Notes: generated from the sequence alone by a model not told the origin. A stretch of DNA of 64,000 bases from Cristatella mucedo (GCA_009760855.2 WPIO01000124.1:825501-889500), one strand, 5' to 3'; counted from the first letter of the stretch, positions 1 through 12,625 are shown. Numbers and translations are program-made.

Positions 1-539
1 TGCTATTGCTTTTATGATTACTTTTTTAAGGTGATCTTCATTGTCATTATTGCTGTTTTTAATAGAAGGACACAATCCGAGTCAGTGCAAGGAGAGCTCA
101 GTCTCTCTCGTACCCTCAGACGTAGGTACGATCACGTGACGTGACCTGTACACGAGCACGAGTGACACGGAATGCTGTGACAGCCTAGAACCGTCTAGAA
201 CGGCATTGCGGATTTGCGTCAATTTGGTCACGAGGTCCGCGAAGGATTGAAAACGACGTGCACCGAATTGCTTGATCCGTATTCAGACCAACACCCTCAC
301 ATGCTGCTCCACCCCCTGATTCCTGTGCGTTCGAGCTCACTGGTCCGGCAATGGTCGAGGCAGCAAGGGAGCCACGGACAAGTCGTGTATTGTCGCAGCT
401 TGTGCTGTGACCAGAGAGCACAAAGCCACTTCGAAAAGGCACTCGCACCGCTCGACACGGGTCGATCCAATCAAACAAGCGACAAACGGCCTCCACAGGC
501 AGCAGCAAGCTACATCAGCTTGCTGCTGAGGCCGGTAGA

Positions 540-860
540 CCAGCGAGCAGTGTGCGATACATAAGACACACCGATGGAATGTCACAAATGCGTGGACAAA
601 TTTGGTTGTAGTATTCCTGTGTAAGCAGGCCCCGATATTTGCAGTGCTACATTGCTAAAAGTAGGCAGACTTGATTGAGGAGCTGATGGGGTCGCCTTCT
701 GATAGGTCACTGTGTTTGATAAGACACCCAAATCTCTTGCAGATGCTGCAGGAGATATATGTGCTTGCAGAGTCAACTTGCGGAGTCGAGTGCTGAGCTT
801 TTCAGTTTTTGAGTCACACTTGGTTTCCCCATAACTAGTAAGTTGATTTTTTATCATCTA
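540..860 (-). mobile_element. L2-type LINE relic
   Basis: Minus strand contains SPAASARDLGVL (compare ISTVESARNLGV of better copies) and, nearer 590, KFVHAFVT. Frames are broken. Confidence 0.6.
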
Positions 861-1307
861 ATTTGAGAAAGTTTGCTGCTATCCATGCGCGAATGTCAGC
901 AATACCTGCAGCAAGGGAGTTGAGAGAATTTGACGCGCTGGAGGGCTTCGAAGGATCAAGACACAGGTACACTGAGGCTGGAGGTCGGAGGGCAAATCTT
1001 GTCGGTCTCCTAATCCTTATGTCTTAGAAGGGGTAAATGCAATCATTTCTCAACGGGAGTTAAACCACACGTGCAGCTGGTGAAACAGTACAAGTAGCAA
1101 CTTGCCTAGTCTGCTGTCCAATTCAGAAGGCATGCTCATGCAACAGCTACTATGTGTTAGCACTTGAGAGCCACTTCAGTGGATATGACGTCTCTATGCA
1201 TCTGAAGCTAAGAATGCGTGTGCATCCCCCCCCCCCCGGGGTGAGGTGAGTGTACTTAGAGACCCCAGTCGTTGGTAGGAGTCTTGTGGCAGGCAATCCT
1301 CCTTTAC
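861..1307. other. no gene recognised
   Basis: Unique-looking sequence with a poly-C run at 1226-1237. No coding support. Confidence 0.6.
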
Positions 1308-1368
1308 TTACCTCCTGCAAGCACTGGTGGTAGCCGTCAAGGCTCTCTCCTGTCACTACATCCACTAT
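1308..1368 (+). mobile_element. SINE family 1 fragment
   Basis: CCTGCAAGCACTGGTGGTAGCC and AAGGCTCTCTCCTGTCACTA match the body of family 1; the head and tail are missing or decayed. Confidence 0.6.
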
Positions 1369-1381
1369 ACACATACACGAG

Positions 1382-1464
1382 AGAGAGAGAGAAAATACAG
1401 TGCGAAAGAAAGTGGCAAAGACAGAAATACAGACATAAACTCGGATGAGATGTAGAGAGAAACT
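1382..1464 (+). repeat. dispersed repeat linked to (GA)n, copy 1
   Basis: (GA)n followed by GACAGAAATACAGA and AAACTCGGATGAGATGTAGA. About 85% identical by eye to 15606-15690. Confidence 0.8.
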
Positions 1465-1842
1465 GTTGATCAGCTAGCCTTTACATATTTACTCTCTTTC
1501 CCAGGGAGTGGCGATGGGGACGCCTGCAGCTCTTCGTCGGCAGCCTCTGTTCTGGATAGGACGGTTGTTGCACGCAGGGCTTCCGGGGCTTCTTTTCCTG
1601 CCTCACCGGCTTGTCGACTGCAGCTGCAGCCGCAGTCTTCGAACGCTTCGGCTAATTGGTCGCATCGAGCCATTGATGGGCAACAAAGGTGCAGACCCAG
1701 AGGCCCGAAGGCGCCGGCCTCTGCTCCCTATGCCATCAGCTAGGCTCTCTGGCTATAGCTTCAGCTGAAGGTGAAGGCAGGCTTTACCGTAAGTGCAGTG
1801 CCTGAGCTAACTATGTGTGTACGTGTCTGTGTGCGTGCTCGC

Positions 1843-1844
<2 letters not shown>

Positions 1845-1925
<81 letters not shown>
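1845..1925. repeat. (GT)n microsatellite
   Basis: About 40 GT units with one interruption. Confidence 0.97.
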
Positions 1926-1928
<3 letters not shown>

Positions 1929-2091
1929 TGCACTCCACTCCTAGTTCCACTTAACGGCAGCCTTTACCTGAGCCACGAATCGGCAGGAAGCCTCAGTTAG
2001 GCTGGCTTACTTCTCGGCACAAAAGTCAAGATGGTCAAGAATCCCAAACCCAGATCGGCCGAGTTCGTGGTCCGGCTTGCCGCCTCGTTTC

Positions 2092-2283
2092 AAATAAATA
2101 AATAAATAAATGCTAGCTGATTTAACAGCCTCCTTTGTATAGCGACAGAAGAGCCTTTCCGGCTATCACCACCGCTTGCAGTGGCGATAAAGGATCGCCC
2201 ACTGCAGGATTCGAGCCCACGACCTCGGGGCCGAGGTCGTGAAAAGCAACCGCCTTACCTAGTGAGCCATTACGGCTCACTGA
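2092..2283 (-). mobile_element. SINE family 1, full copy
   Basis: (AAAT)n tail, GCTAGCTGATTTAACAGCC, then the body and tRNA-like head; the head contains GGGCTCGAATCC (B box) and TGGCTCACTAGG (A box). A perfect CGACCTCGGGGCCGAGGTCG palindrome lies in the head. Confidence 0.9.
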
Positions 2284-2584
2284 TTTGGAGCGGATCCAAC
2301 GATTTCAGAAGCCTCTGGTAGTCTCTGCTGAGGCTTCGGCTGGTTTTCCACTACTGCCACCGCCGCGCCTGCCCCGAAGGGAGGCAGCAGCTGGCAGCAG
2401 CAGCTGGAGCAACAGCATGCTGCTGCCCGGACGACGCAGGACGCTGCTAGGACAGCAGCAGCGAAAGCCTCGCAGGCCGCTCGATGAAGCCACGCGAGGA
2501 GCCTGCCCGCAAACGGCTAGAAATAGAGCCCGAGGGGCCTCTGTGCACAGCCCCCATTGTTCGGCGCCTGACGAAAAATCGATG

Positions 2585-2641
2585 CGGCTCGTTCAGCAAG
2601 CGCTGTCTGCTAGCTGCAGCCAGCTCTTGCTGAACGAGCCG
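2585..2641. repeat. perfect 16-base inverted repeat
   Basis: CGGCTCGTTCAGCAAG (2585-2600) and its exact reverse complement (2626-2641), 25-base loop. Confidence 0.95.
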
Positions 2642-2710
2642 GCTCGCTGCACTGTCGGCTGAAACGACCTCTGAAAGGCTACCGATGAATAATTAAGCAG
2701 CGATAGCAAC

Positions 2711-2714
2711 TCTC

Positions 2715-2787
<73 letters not shown>
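2711..2787. repeat. (CT)n microsatellite
   Basis: About 38 CT units with one ATC interruption near the start. Confidence 0.97.
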
Positions 2788-2788
<1 letters not shown>

Positions 2789-3782
2789 GAGGGATCCGCT
2801 AGGGGTGAAGGGAGGCTGCTAGGGAAGCTGGCGCTGCGGTGCGATACGTCGTCCGACGCAGGCGGGGCAGACGAAAGCTTCCGTTTGCCACAGCGAAGGG
2901 CAGCTGTCGAAAATGAGCGTCACGTCAGCCGTTTTATACAGCAGACCGACCGATCGATGTGCTGTTTTTAGATACATTTTTATTTCATTTTTGCTACATC
3001 TGCATCAGCGAAGCGATCTGTGACAGGCGTCGTGCGAGGTATTTTAGCGGATTCTGCGGGTACCCGAAGGATGCCGGCTGAAGTCCTCCGGAAGTCTTCA
3101 GCCGTACGTTCTGGAACCCATTGACGGACGCCACCCAAGAGGGATACTGTCTGCTTACCCCCGCCTCATTCGCCTCCACCTGACCGCTACCCGACTGCTT
3201 GTGCCGCCTACCTGCCCGCCTACCTACCACCTCAGTCAGGACAACTGCCGAAACGGACGTCTACCGTAAAAATGTCGAAAGTGCTCATTAACTTTGTCTA
3301 GCGCTGCTTTTGGCTAGTGCAATTGTCTTCCAGCTACACTAAAGCGCACAGTCACTGGCTGTCAACAGCGAAAATCTAGGCCCCCTATTCCGGTATAAAA
3401 CGCACTCAAAACGAACGATACTACGGGGTCCGATGGGTAGAGAAAAAACTAGTTACAATATCGTAAGGTCAACGGTCATAAATCGCAAAATTGTTAAAGA
3501 TATTGGTGCATTCCTGTCGCGATGTTACGTTAATAACAGCAAATCAGTCAGCGCTTCTCCCTGCTAAGCACAAAGCGAACTCTAAAAACTGGCCTTAGTC
3601 TATTTCCCGCAAGTAGTCCACCACAGAGCTCATTCTTGGTGACTGTGACCTGTGGCGAACGACAATATGGACGCTGTGGCAGGTGGGCGCTGAGGCAAAT
3701 GGGTGGCAAGTTTCCGCACTGACTGAGATTACTGTTGCGAGTTTTGTTACGATGGCTTCGAAAGCTCGCACTTGCTATACCA

Positions 3783-3940
3783 AAGTAGCGCTAGCTCGCC
3801 CCAACCAAGGTCAGCCCGAGGTCGTGGGCTCGAGCCCCGAGACGTGTGTGAAGCGCCCGAACAGAGATTAAGATCTCTCAGGGCTTCTCTTAGAGGTTAA
3901 GTTCTCTTACAAATGAATTATAGATTATTTTTTATTAAAA
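3783..3940 (+). mobile_element. SINE family 2 copy
   Basis: GAGGTCGTGGGCTCGAGCCC (B box), GAAGCGCCCGAACAGAGATT, then the L2-type tail with a partial duplication (TTAGAGGTTAAGTTCTCTTA) and AT-rich end. Confidence 0.8.
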
Positions 3941-4334
3941 CTCGTAAGAATCGCTACAATAATTATGTGGGAGAGGAAAGGCAGCGACTTCCAATAGTCG
4001 TAGAAGCACTCTATACTAGACAAACGCGGTTCTACTATTGAGCGTCGGCGTCGGCTCATGAGAGGCCGGAGCGGCAGAGAAGAGGCCACGCGTCAATCGG
4101 CGTCTCGCGCCGAGAAGCGCTTCTCGTGAGCGCAAGGTGTTCAGCTTCACCGTCGCTGGCGAATGTCGGGCGCGCTAGCAATTGCGTCCTGCACATGTAG
4201 CCGGTTCCTCTAACACTCGAGTGGTAGCCGAACGAGGGGTGACTGTGCGGTGCGACGCGCGAGCAGTCCCGCCCCCCCCGCTAGCCTTGGGTCGACGGCA
4301 GCCAGCTCAACAGAGGACGAAAGAGACGCGAGAG

Positions 4335-4490
4335 GTTACCATTGGTAGCCCAGGAGGTAAGGTGCTCACTCTTCGCGACCGAGGTCGTGGGTCCGAATCC
4401 TGCCCTGGGCGATCCTTTATTGCCAACTGCAGTCGGTGGCGATAGCCGGCCGAGACTCTTCTGCCGCTATGCACACGAGGCTAATATGAA
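4335..4490 (+). mobile_element. SINE family 1, diverged copy
   Basis: TGGTAGCCCAGGAGGTAAGG (A-box region), GAGGTCGTGGGTCCGAATCC (B box), GGGCGATCCTTTATTGCC, CTCTTCTGCCGCTATG. Confidence 0.85.
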
Positions 4491-5444
4491 TGAGGCTCAT
4501 GGCGGGTGGCTAGGAGGCACGGCGGGCGGCCGAGGTGTCCTCGGGTGGCTCGGCTTGCGAACTGAATGAAGCAGCACGTTTACTGCTGCCGCTCGGTGAG
4601 ACTCGCACAAGGCTTTCGAGAATCGAACGCGACAGACGAATGCTACTTTAGAGAGGTCGAGACAGGGTCATCGGCGACGCCGACGTCTGTCGCAGTGTCA
4701 ACCTGCTGCGGGTTCTAGCCTTTGACTGGGCCGTATTGACGTATCTTACCAACGCTCGACATTACGGACGAGTCGAACGCTAACTGCGACTCTCTCTCTC
4801 TCTCTCTTCGCAGCTGCTCCAGCAGGACGCCGAGTCGCAAAGAAGATGCGAGATGGCGACTTCGGCAGCCGCGGCAGGTTTGGGACGAGCTCGGCGATCG
4901 CGCTACGGAGCCGGATCTTGTGCGTCGACAGCGAGTGCGTCACGCATCCAGTGCGAGCGAGCGAGCGAGCGAGAGGCGGCGGCGGGCGAGGTGCCGAGTC
5001 GCCCGCCGCCGCCTCATCTCGACTTTCAGCTCGACGCTCTGGCTTGAAGCCCGGTGAGAGCCTCGGCGGCCTGCTTCGCCGGGCAGCAGCCCGGTGAGGC
5101 AGGCCACCCAGGACAGGCTCGCTGGTAGGCCGAGGCTCTCGCTGGGCGAGATTCGGAGGCGACACTCGGCTGTGGCTCGGGCGCACACGCATTTAGCGGC
5201 GCATTTAGCGGCGCTCCACTCGAGCGGGCCCTCGTTTGTGCAGCCTAGTTCGGACTGCTGCACTGTCGCTGGCATCGCAGCGCAGGCAAAGCCTCGATGC
5301 CCGATGGCGTAGTCGAAAGAGCTACTTGACATCAAGGGACGTGACCTTAGCGCCTCAGCGGCATCCCGGCTTACGGTCCGGCACCGAAAGAAAGGAACGT
5401 TGCGCAATCGCTCGCTTCATTATCACGATCAACCGATACAAATC

Positions 5445-5620
5445 TTGAACGCGAATCCGGCCGCTCTTCCGCAAACGAAATCGCTCACGCCGCGATTAAG
5501 TAGCTGCACTTGTATGCCGGTGTGCCTTATTGCACTGGCCGGTAAACTAGCGAGCAGTGAGTTACATAAGTCTTGACGGACGGGAAGACGAACGTGCTCG
5601 GACAACATGGCTGCCGATAT
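5445..5620 (-). mobile_element. L2-type LINE fragment
   Basis: Minus-strand reading RQDLCNSLLASLPASAIRH aligns with the L2 segment SRLDFCNSLLTGLPACAIRR. Confidence 0.65.
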
Positions 5621-6146
5621 CGTCATCTAAGCTGGCCCGCATTATTCGCAAGAGCTTAAATGCGGGCACGAATGCATTCGACTCACTCGGTTCGCAGCGC
5701 TCCGTTCGGTGCCCCTAGCCCCAACAGAGCGGAGCGAATTGAGCGGCTTCGCAAGGCGAAGCCCGCGAGAAGGCCTGCGGCCCTGGGATGCCGGCTCAGC
5801 CCCGATTTGGCTAGCCGGCGGCTGCTGCTGCCTCGGCAAACGGCGCGGCAAGGCACGCAGTCCGGCCACCTTAATGCAAGCGGAGCCCGCGCGGGCGAAA
5901 GCCATCGAGCTTGGCGTCAGCACTCGGCGTCAGCCCGTCCGACTCGCGACATTGAGCGTGTGCTCGAAAAAGCGCCGGCCCGTTGATGGCCGGCCGGCAG
6001 GCCAGTCGGCGGCCATCGGCTGCTGACGGCAGGCGGTGGGGCTCGAGACGTGCCAATAAAGAGCCGAGAACACACCGCGTCTTCTGCAGAGGCGTCCGAA
6101 TCGATGATTACCCGTCATTGATGAATTAGCACCGAGGGAGTGTGAG

Positions 6147-6183
6147 AAAGAGAGAGAGAGCGAGCGAGCGAGAGAGGGCGAGC

Positions 6184-6276
<93 letters not shown>
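6147..6276. repeat. (GA)n microsatellite
   Basis: GA with early GAGC interruptions, then about 45 pure GA units. Confidence 0.97.
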
Positions 6277-6278
<2 letters not shown>

Positions 6279-6900
6279 GGGCGAGGGATTCTGTTGCTCA
6301 CAGAGGCGTCTGTCATTCGAACGCTGGGTTACATCGAGCGAGTCCAATTTCGCGAGCAAGTGCACTCGCGCTCGGTCGCCTCGCTCGAGGTCGCTGTCGG
6401 TGGCTCTCTCTGCCGAGCCGGACGCGAGCAAACGATACGTGTAGTCAGAAGACTGCGTTTGGCTAGCTCGACTGCCGGGTCTCTCGCTAGTTCTCGAACT
6501 CTGAATTATCGCCGATGCGGTTCTATAGCGGCCGCTGCCCGAGCGAGATCGGGGGCGTGACTGGGGGTAGTGGGGCACGGCGACCATGCAATACCCGACG
6601 GCGGTACTCCGAGCTGGAGGGTCCGTGGTTTAACGCTGGGTGCGATAGGACTCTTGCTACCGGACGCTCGAGACCAGCCGCCGTAATAACCATTGGAGAT
6701 TTCCAATCGCGTTTTGAGTGACTTCTCGCCCAGCGGGGTAGGACTACCACGGCAGTTTCATTAATTTGATTGCGACCGGCGAGATCGTCACTCGGCGAAA
6801 AGGTCGAGGCCGCGGCCGAACAAAGGAAGAGACAGACTCCTCGGAGACGGATGCTCTTTTTTAGAGCGGAGCACCGCTGCGGGGCGGCGATTGCGCCGCT

Positions 6901-6923
6901 TCGTTTGGCGCAGCGCCAAACGA
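6901..6923. promoter_or_regulatory. palindrome made of two E2F-type motifs
   Basis: TCGTTTGGCGC, one base, then GCGCCAAACGA. Each arm contains the E2F consensus TTTGGCGC (6904-6911 plus, 6913-6920 minus). Located in a CpG-rich stretch. Function is inferred only from the motif. Confidence 0.4.
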
Positions 6924-7400
6924 CGCGGCAGCCCGTGCGCGCGCAGGCGGCATTTTGAGTTCGAGCGGCGCTTCAGCTATGTGAAGGTCAACTCGGCGTG
7001 CGAGCTCCTAGGCGGCTTAGCTCCTTCTGAACCCCGACCCTGACCCTTTCCCGAGGGTTCGCAATCGGACAGACGGCAGAACAACTGCTTGTGCTCGCGC
7101 CCTCTCACTCTCTCTCTCTCGCCCGTTTTCTCCCGACGCCAATTTTCGGCGGAGCAGGAGCGAAACAGTGGCGCGGCATTCGGTACGACGGGCGCGTGTC
7201 CGTACGAAGCCACCGGAAGCGGTGGGAGCGGATCCGAGCGCGCGAGCGCGACTCGTTCGATGGAGAACTCTCTCGAGGCATTAACGATGCATTCAGCTAT
7301 TGTCTGGCCACGAGAAATGGCGACGGGTAGAATTAGCACGGTGCATTCGTCGGTCGACACTCTGTAATTCATGGCTTCGAGCTACCGCCGCTCTCACGGA

Positions 7401-9555
7401 GGGACCGCCGTGCTGATGGAATGACCTCTTGACGAACCGATTACTTCGGAACCGAAGTAATACAATTCACAGTCTTTCTTGGAGGGTTGCCCTCGATATC
7501 CTCAAAGCGGCACAGGTGCCCCGTGCGAATGAGACAGGACGCCATGCGGTAGAGCCATAAAAGTTAGATCCATTTGGTGGGGATCTTCGCCGTCGTCCGG
7601 CCGAGCAGTGAATTCAGTTCAGGGCACTTCCGGTGGTTTGCAAAATTAAGCCGGCGCACTTTTCTAACCGGCCTCGGGCGTACATTACTGGACCTGACGC
7701 TGCATCTGGGTGGCGGTTGAATGGCATAGCAAATAAATTGAGCTCCAATGCGTTTACAGCTAAGCCAACAAAAGCTAACCGTGGCTAGAGAGCGAAGCTC
7801 TCGAGGGGGGTAGAATAAGAGGGGGGGGGGTCAAAGAATAGTGGGAGGGGGTAAAATAAGAAGAGAAAGCAAAAAACCTACATATCCTTATAGTCTCAGT
7901 GTGTTTTTGAACTTCTCTTAAAAGGAATTATTCACTTGGCCGCTTTTCCCTACCACAAAACCTACCGTACAGGCGACTGGTATACAACGTCGCTGGTAAT
8001 AGCTGGTAATGAATAATAAGTAGTAAGCTCAACTGGGAAAATAGGTGCCTGTCCGTAACGAACCGGTGCTGCAGTGGCTTCAAAGTGGCAGCAGACTTGG
8101 CTACTTCTATTTATTGCCACTGGAGCAGGTGCTTTTTCTGGAGAGACTTGCCTCGGCCTAATCTTGCGTCTCCTTCTAGTTTAGAGCCGGCAAGTTTCGC
8201 GCTGTCTACTGTACTCATTCAAGCCGCTCGTTCATTTTCTCCGCGACTCTACGAATTTCTACTTATCGAGCAGCGATTTCGTATCGGCTCGTACGTGGTG
8301 GTCGTGGGAGAAGGGCTGGCTTAGGGAGTGAGGTTCGCTCAAGTGGGGCGGCGTGCGCACGCGTCGAAAGACAGCAGTTAACTTGGTTCATCGTTTGCAT
8401 TTCGCTCGCATCATGTCCGGCCGATTTTTAGAGCAGGGGTCTCGAATGCCAAAATGTACGTCGCATTCAGGCTTTCATGCCGTGCTCTCCGACCGCGGCA
8501 CCTTATCCTTAGGAATCGTTGGAACGTCGAGTACTCACTGGCGAGTACATCGTGACGAGAGAATCTGGCAGCGTTCAGAACGGCACACAACTGCGCCGTA
8601 GAGCGATCCTGTCGTACTTAGTAGTCACTGGCTCTTGGAGTTCATGGGAGTTCATGCCTTCGTTGCCGCGAACCGGTGTTGGCGGGTTTCATTCTCGTCA
8701 GAGTCTCGCATCGTGCAACACCCGTGTGGCTTAGCTTGCGGTTGTCCTCAACCTGTGATCTTAAACGTAAACCTGAGCCCCTTCTCGCCTATAAAGCTGC
8801 CGTCTTATTCTGCCGCTCCGAGCAGGGCGACGTTCGTCGCAATGGACATGAAATAAAGGGTTGACTCACTTCCGCTGCATAAATGACGCCATTGAATTAA
8901 TCAACCTGTACCTTGCTTTACATGACTGATCTAACTCGCCGCTCGTACAAACTCGATCGGTTTCGACCGCAAGGTTAGCAACTAAAAGCGAAACAGAATC
9001 CCAAGGACAGATGTTGAGGATAGATAAATGGATGCACAACGCAGAGAATATATTACGAATTCAGACAAGTTTTCCGTCTCTGTGTCAGCAGAGCATATTT
9101 ACACATCGATCGTTCATAGATACCAAACTATCTACAGGCCCGATTGGAATAAGAGCTACACTACTGCTACAGCGAGCCAGGCGGAAGATCATCTGCAGTT
9201 ACACCTTCCTGCTGCTGTCTGGCTGTCTACCCTTACTTAGACTTAGACCGTGCTTTATTTTAGCTCTGTTGCAACCCAATGCTAAAAACTATACGTAGGC
9301 TAGCCGGAACTGGATCCCACAAAGCTTGCATCAGTAGGTTACTGCCGCAGAGCATGTCGGTGCCAACGGCTCGAAACGCATGCACAGTTAAACCATGACC
9401 GCGAGAATTGAGCCGTCGCATAGAAATGTAGAGGGTACGATCCACAACTATCTCAGATTTTGGAATCGCTCAGATGAGAGTGATGACAGGTGTCACCAGG
9501 TGTTCGTTGTACGGCTGGCGATGGATGGTCGTTTTCGGAGCATCGTACAATAGAG
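7401..9555. other. no gene recognised
   Basis: Mixed sequence with a poly-G run near 7820 and no known repeat or domain. Confidence 0.55.
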
Positions 9556-9712
9556 GATTAGCTGATTTAACAGCCTCGTCTGTATAGCGGCAGAAGAAGC
9601 TTAACGGCTATCCACAAAGCTTGCACAGACGATAAAAGATCGCCCACTGCAGGACTCAAAATCACGAGCGGGGTAGCGAAGAGCGAGCATCTTACCCCTG
9701 GGTTAAGACCCA
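9556..9712 (-). mobile_element. SINE family 1, diverged copy
   Basis: TTAGCTGATTTAACAGCC, TATAGCGGCAGAAGAAGC, ATCGCCCACTGCAGGACTC, then a decayed head. Confidence 0.83.
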
Positions 9713-11894
9713 AGAGCAAATCAAAGGAGTGAGTTTTATCAAAACAAGGCTCGGCGATGTGGGCTCGTGGCAAAAGAGCTCGCTTCTCTAGGCAAAGGGA
9801 GCCCTACTCTTTAATCTCAAAAATAGGCCGGTGTGTACAGGTATATATCTCGGGATCACGAATAATCTGGTCTGAGGACTTGACCTAAGGTCGCGAATAA
9901 AACTTGAGAAGCGGAAATCTAACCAAAACACTCAGTAGCTAATTGTCGCCAGATTCTTGAACATTAACTCTCTATTCTCGAATTTGGTCTTCAATCAGAA
10001 GCCCACGTCCCATACTGCTATTGTTCAGGCTGCTATCATAGATTCAGCCCTGAATCAGCTTGATTTAGGGGAACGTTTTTTTTTGTCGAAATTGCATTAG
10101 GGTAATTTCCTGCGTCCAGAGAAATCTTTATGCTGCAGCTGAGGAAATGCTGAAAGCACCCGGTCCTGTGTATGTCCAGAACTAACAGTCTTAATAGCCA
10201 GCTGCAATCCTGGTCCGAGCAGTGCCGGATTGCAGAATCCGTTTGTAAAGTGCGGGCGCGTGCTTCGCGCCCAAGAATTTCACCTGCTTCATTCAAAGTC
10301 GGCAAAATCGATGCACATTCAAATGTACACACAGTAGCACAGTGACCAGTGAGCTGGAGACTTGCAGTTGGCATGCAAACAGAGGGCAATAGAAGCCTGC
10401 GGCGTCTAATGCAACGAAGGGCGACTATTTCCAATATCGACGAGGCAAGAGACAAAAAGATGCAGCCTCAAAGCAACGCACGGATACGCGCGGCGGCGGC
10501 GGCGGATTGCACGATTGCACATAAGGGGTCGAAACTATGGCAGTTCTAGCTAGTTCTAGCTAGGTTCGTGCAGCGAGCCTGGATTTCGTGGCGCTTGCAC
10601 CGACCGAGCTCGTAGGCCCGTCTGGCGGTCAGAGGCTAGCATCGAGTTCGTCCTTCACCGAGCGCTGAAAGAGCGGCTGATTGCATTCTCAATGGATACA
10701 AAGCGGTTGCCCTTGGGGCACACTATCGGCGGCAGAGCCTCCATGCTTGACGCAGCCGTGACCTATCCTCTCTCCTCGAGCTCTCATTCGGCCTAGTCAC
10801 TGCCTTCGGTTTCGCCGTTGTAGCGCTGGCTGTGGCACCACTCCTCGAAGCAGACTCATTTCGAGAATGCCACAGCCAGGGCATCAGAGGCAGTCGCTTC
10901 CGTCAGAGCATACTCGGAAGCGATGCCCCGTCAGCGACGCAAGGCCACGAGATTCAGCGTCCTTGGTCGCGGAGAGACTGCTGTCGCCCCCTCCCCTCCC
11001 CCGACCGAGCTAGTTGGCTTCACGCACTAGTAGTAAGCAACGACAGATCCCTCGACGCTCTCGATATGCCACACCTAAAGAATGATCCGGTTCGCGGCTA
11101 GGCGGAGTCCGAGTTTTTCTCAATAGGAAATATAGGATTACTGGCTGTAGTGTTAAAATAAGCCTGAATCTAGACAAGACCTTTCGGGTACTGAGGCAGG
11201 CAGATCGGCAACCATGATGTCTGATGGACCGCGATGATAACGGCACTTGTGGATGACACTTAGCTTGCTTCTGAAAAAAATTCTGACTGAACGCCCGCTT
11301 TTTACATCTTTGCCTTTGTCCCAAAGGAGTACTCACACTAACGCTTGGCCTCGGGTGCTACCATAGCATTCGGCGTCGGCCGCCGCTGGCTCGTCGCTCT
11401 GCGCTTATCGTCTGCTGCTCGGCCGGGGTTCACCTCACGCTAATAGTGGCATAGTTTGCGAAGGGTCGATCAGTTGATTGATACCCGTGCAACCACCGAG
11501 AAATGGAAACTAGAATCACTTTTGATAGATCTTGCCAGCTTTGCACTTCAGGGACTAGGGGTCGAGCCGACGACCCGCCCCCACGTCGCTAAAGGCAGCT
11601 CACCCCCCACTCGACCTTATACCCCTTCATATCTCCTGCAGAATTAGACCAAAGCAGCCGTCTTTTGATGCCAAAGCTGGGTGTACGATTTGCTACTCAG
11701 TCCGAGGCACGTGGCCACTACGTAGGTCACCCAACCACGGCGGCGAGTGCCGACCCGAATGGCAGTCGTGTGGTAAGCAGGGTCGCCGTCGGGCGTCCGG
11801 TCAGGCCTCGTTGATCTAAGCTACCGAGCCCCACGCTATTCCTTCCCAGAGTTTTTCCGATTTCAATTTATAAGCATTCCTTAAAGGCAGTTTA
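9713..11894. other. no gene recognised
   Basis: Contains a minus-strand frame of 139 codons (10036-10455) without recognisable domain and a CGG run at 10491-10504. The missing SYD-1 GAP exons were looked for here and not found. Confidence 0.55.
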
Positions 11895-12040
11895 CATTTA
11901 TTATTTATTTATATATTCATTATTTGTATAGCACTCTAAGAGAACTTCGTCTCTATCCAGGCGCTTTAATACGCTGCAAGGTTCGAGCCCACGACCTTAG
12001 CAGCCAAAGGAGAGCGCCTTACCCCAGGGCCATACCGGAG
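11895..12040 (-). mobile_element. SINE family 2 copy
   Basis: ATTATTTGTATAGCACTCTAAGAG, then TCTATCCAGGCGCTTTAA, GGTTCGAGCCCACGACC (reverse B box), GCGCCTTACCCCAGGGCC (reverse A-box region). Confidence 0.82.
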
Positions 12041-12625
12041 CGGGGTCAGTGGTATTACCGACGCGCTTGGGGTAAAAGAAAAGCAATGCTCCGGCGTGGT
12101 CGCGTTTGACAGAAAGTGTTGTCACGTGAACATTGCGGAACTTCCGTCGGCTGCAAGGGTAGGTAAGAGCTACCCGTAAGAAGGTGTCAGACTTTTTGGC
12201 GCGGAGTGTTAGCATTACTTCAAACTCAGTTTTGATTTTTGATCACGAGCCTTCTCAATGACCTCCGCTGCACCTGCGGAAGCAAACGGCCTGCGGTGAA
12301 GTTTTAGCGCGGGGTTGTCTGCAGCCGTAAATAAAGAATTCAACCTTGGCTGACGCCATAATTGCCGTGGCCGCCGAAGCAGCAACGCTAGAAATCGCCA
12401 ATTATGTTCGACTAGCTGACGAGCTCACGTCGACCCGGTCACTAATCTCAAGTTTTCACTGACGGCACTCTCAGGGCAGCAAACCAATCGAAGAAGCCGT
12501 TTCGCTACTTTCAGAAGCGGATGACTCAGCCGCAAGCCTTCGTCTCTGAAAGTGGCAGTCGGCTCGACGGGCGGGAGAGAGCACGGAAGCGTGGAGAACG
12601 TCGCGACCGCGTTCTTTCCGTCGCG
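12041..12625. other. no exon recognised, downstream of the last visible SYD-1 exon
   Basis: Sense-strand intron sequence of SYD-1 beyond the CT tract; no GAP-like coding. Confidence 0.6.

Larger units (their letters stand above)
2284..3782. other. no gene recognised
   Basis: CAG/GCA-rich sequence (2330-2480), the inverted repeat at 2585, the CT microsatellite, then ordinary sequence. A 125-codon frame at 2285-2662 begins beside a SINE and has no recognisable domain. Confidence 0.6.
4030..7400. other. CpG-rich region without recognisable gene
   Basis: GC- and CpG-dense over most of its length, with overlapping open frames on both strands, as expected from GC-rich DNA alone. Contains a SINE, an L2 fragment, a long GA tract and the E2F-like palindrome. 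It could hold an unrecognised promoter or non-coding exon. Confidence 0.5.

Noticed and set aside
582-857. 91-codon minus-strand frame as a gene
   Set aside because: Its SARDLGVL segment marks it as a decayed L2 LINE.
2285-2662. 125-codon plus-strand frame beside a SINE
   Set aside because: No recognisable domain, low-complexity GCA/CAG content and a hairpin inside it; not enough to call a gene.
10036-10455. 139-codon minus-strand frame as the missing SYD-1 GAP exon
   Set aside because: No RhoGAP motif can be read in it.
11530-11600. possible SINE B box (GGTCGAGCC)
   Set aside because: No A box, body or tail of either SINE family around it.
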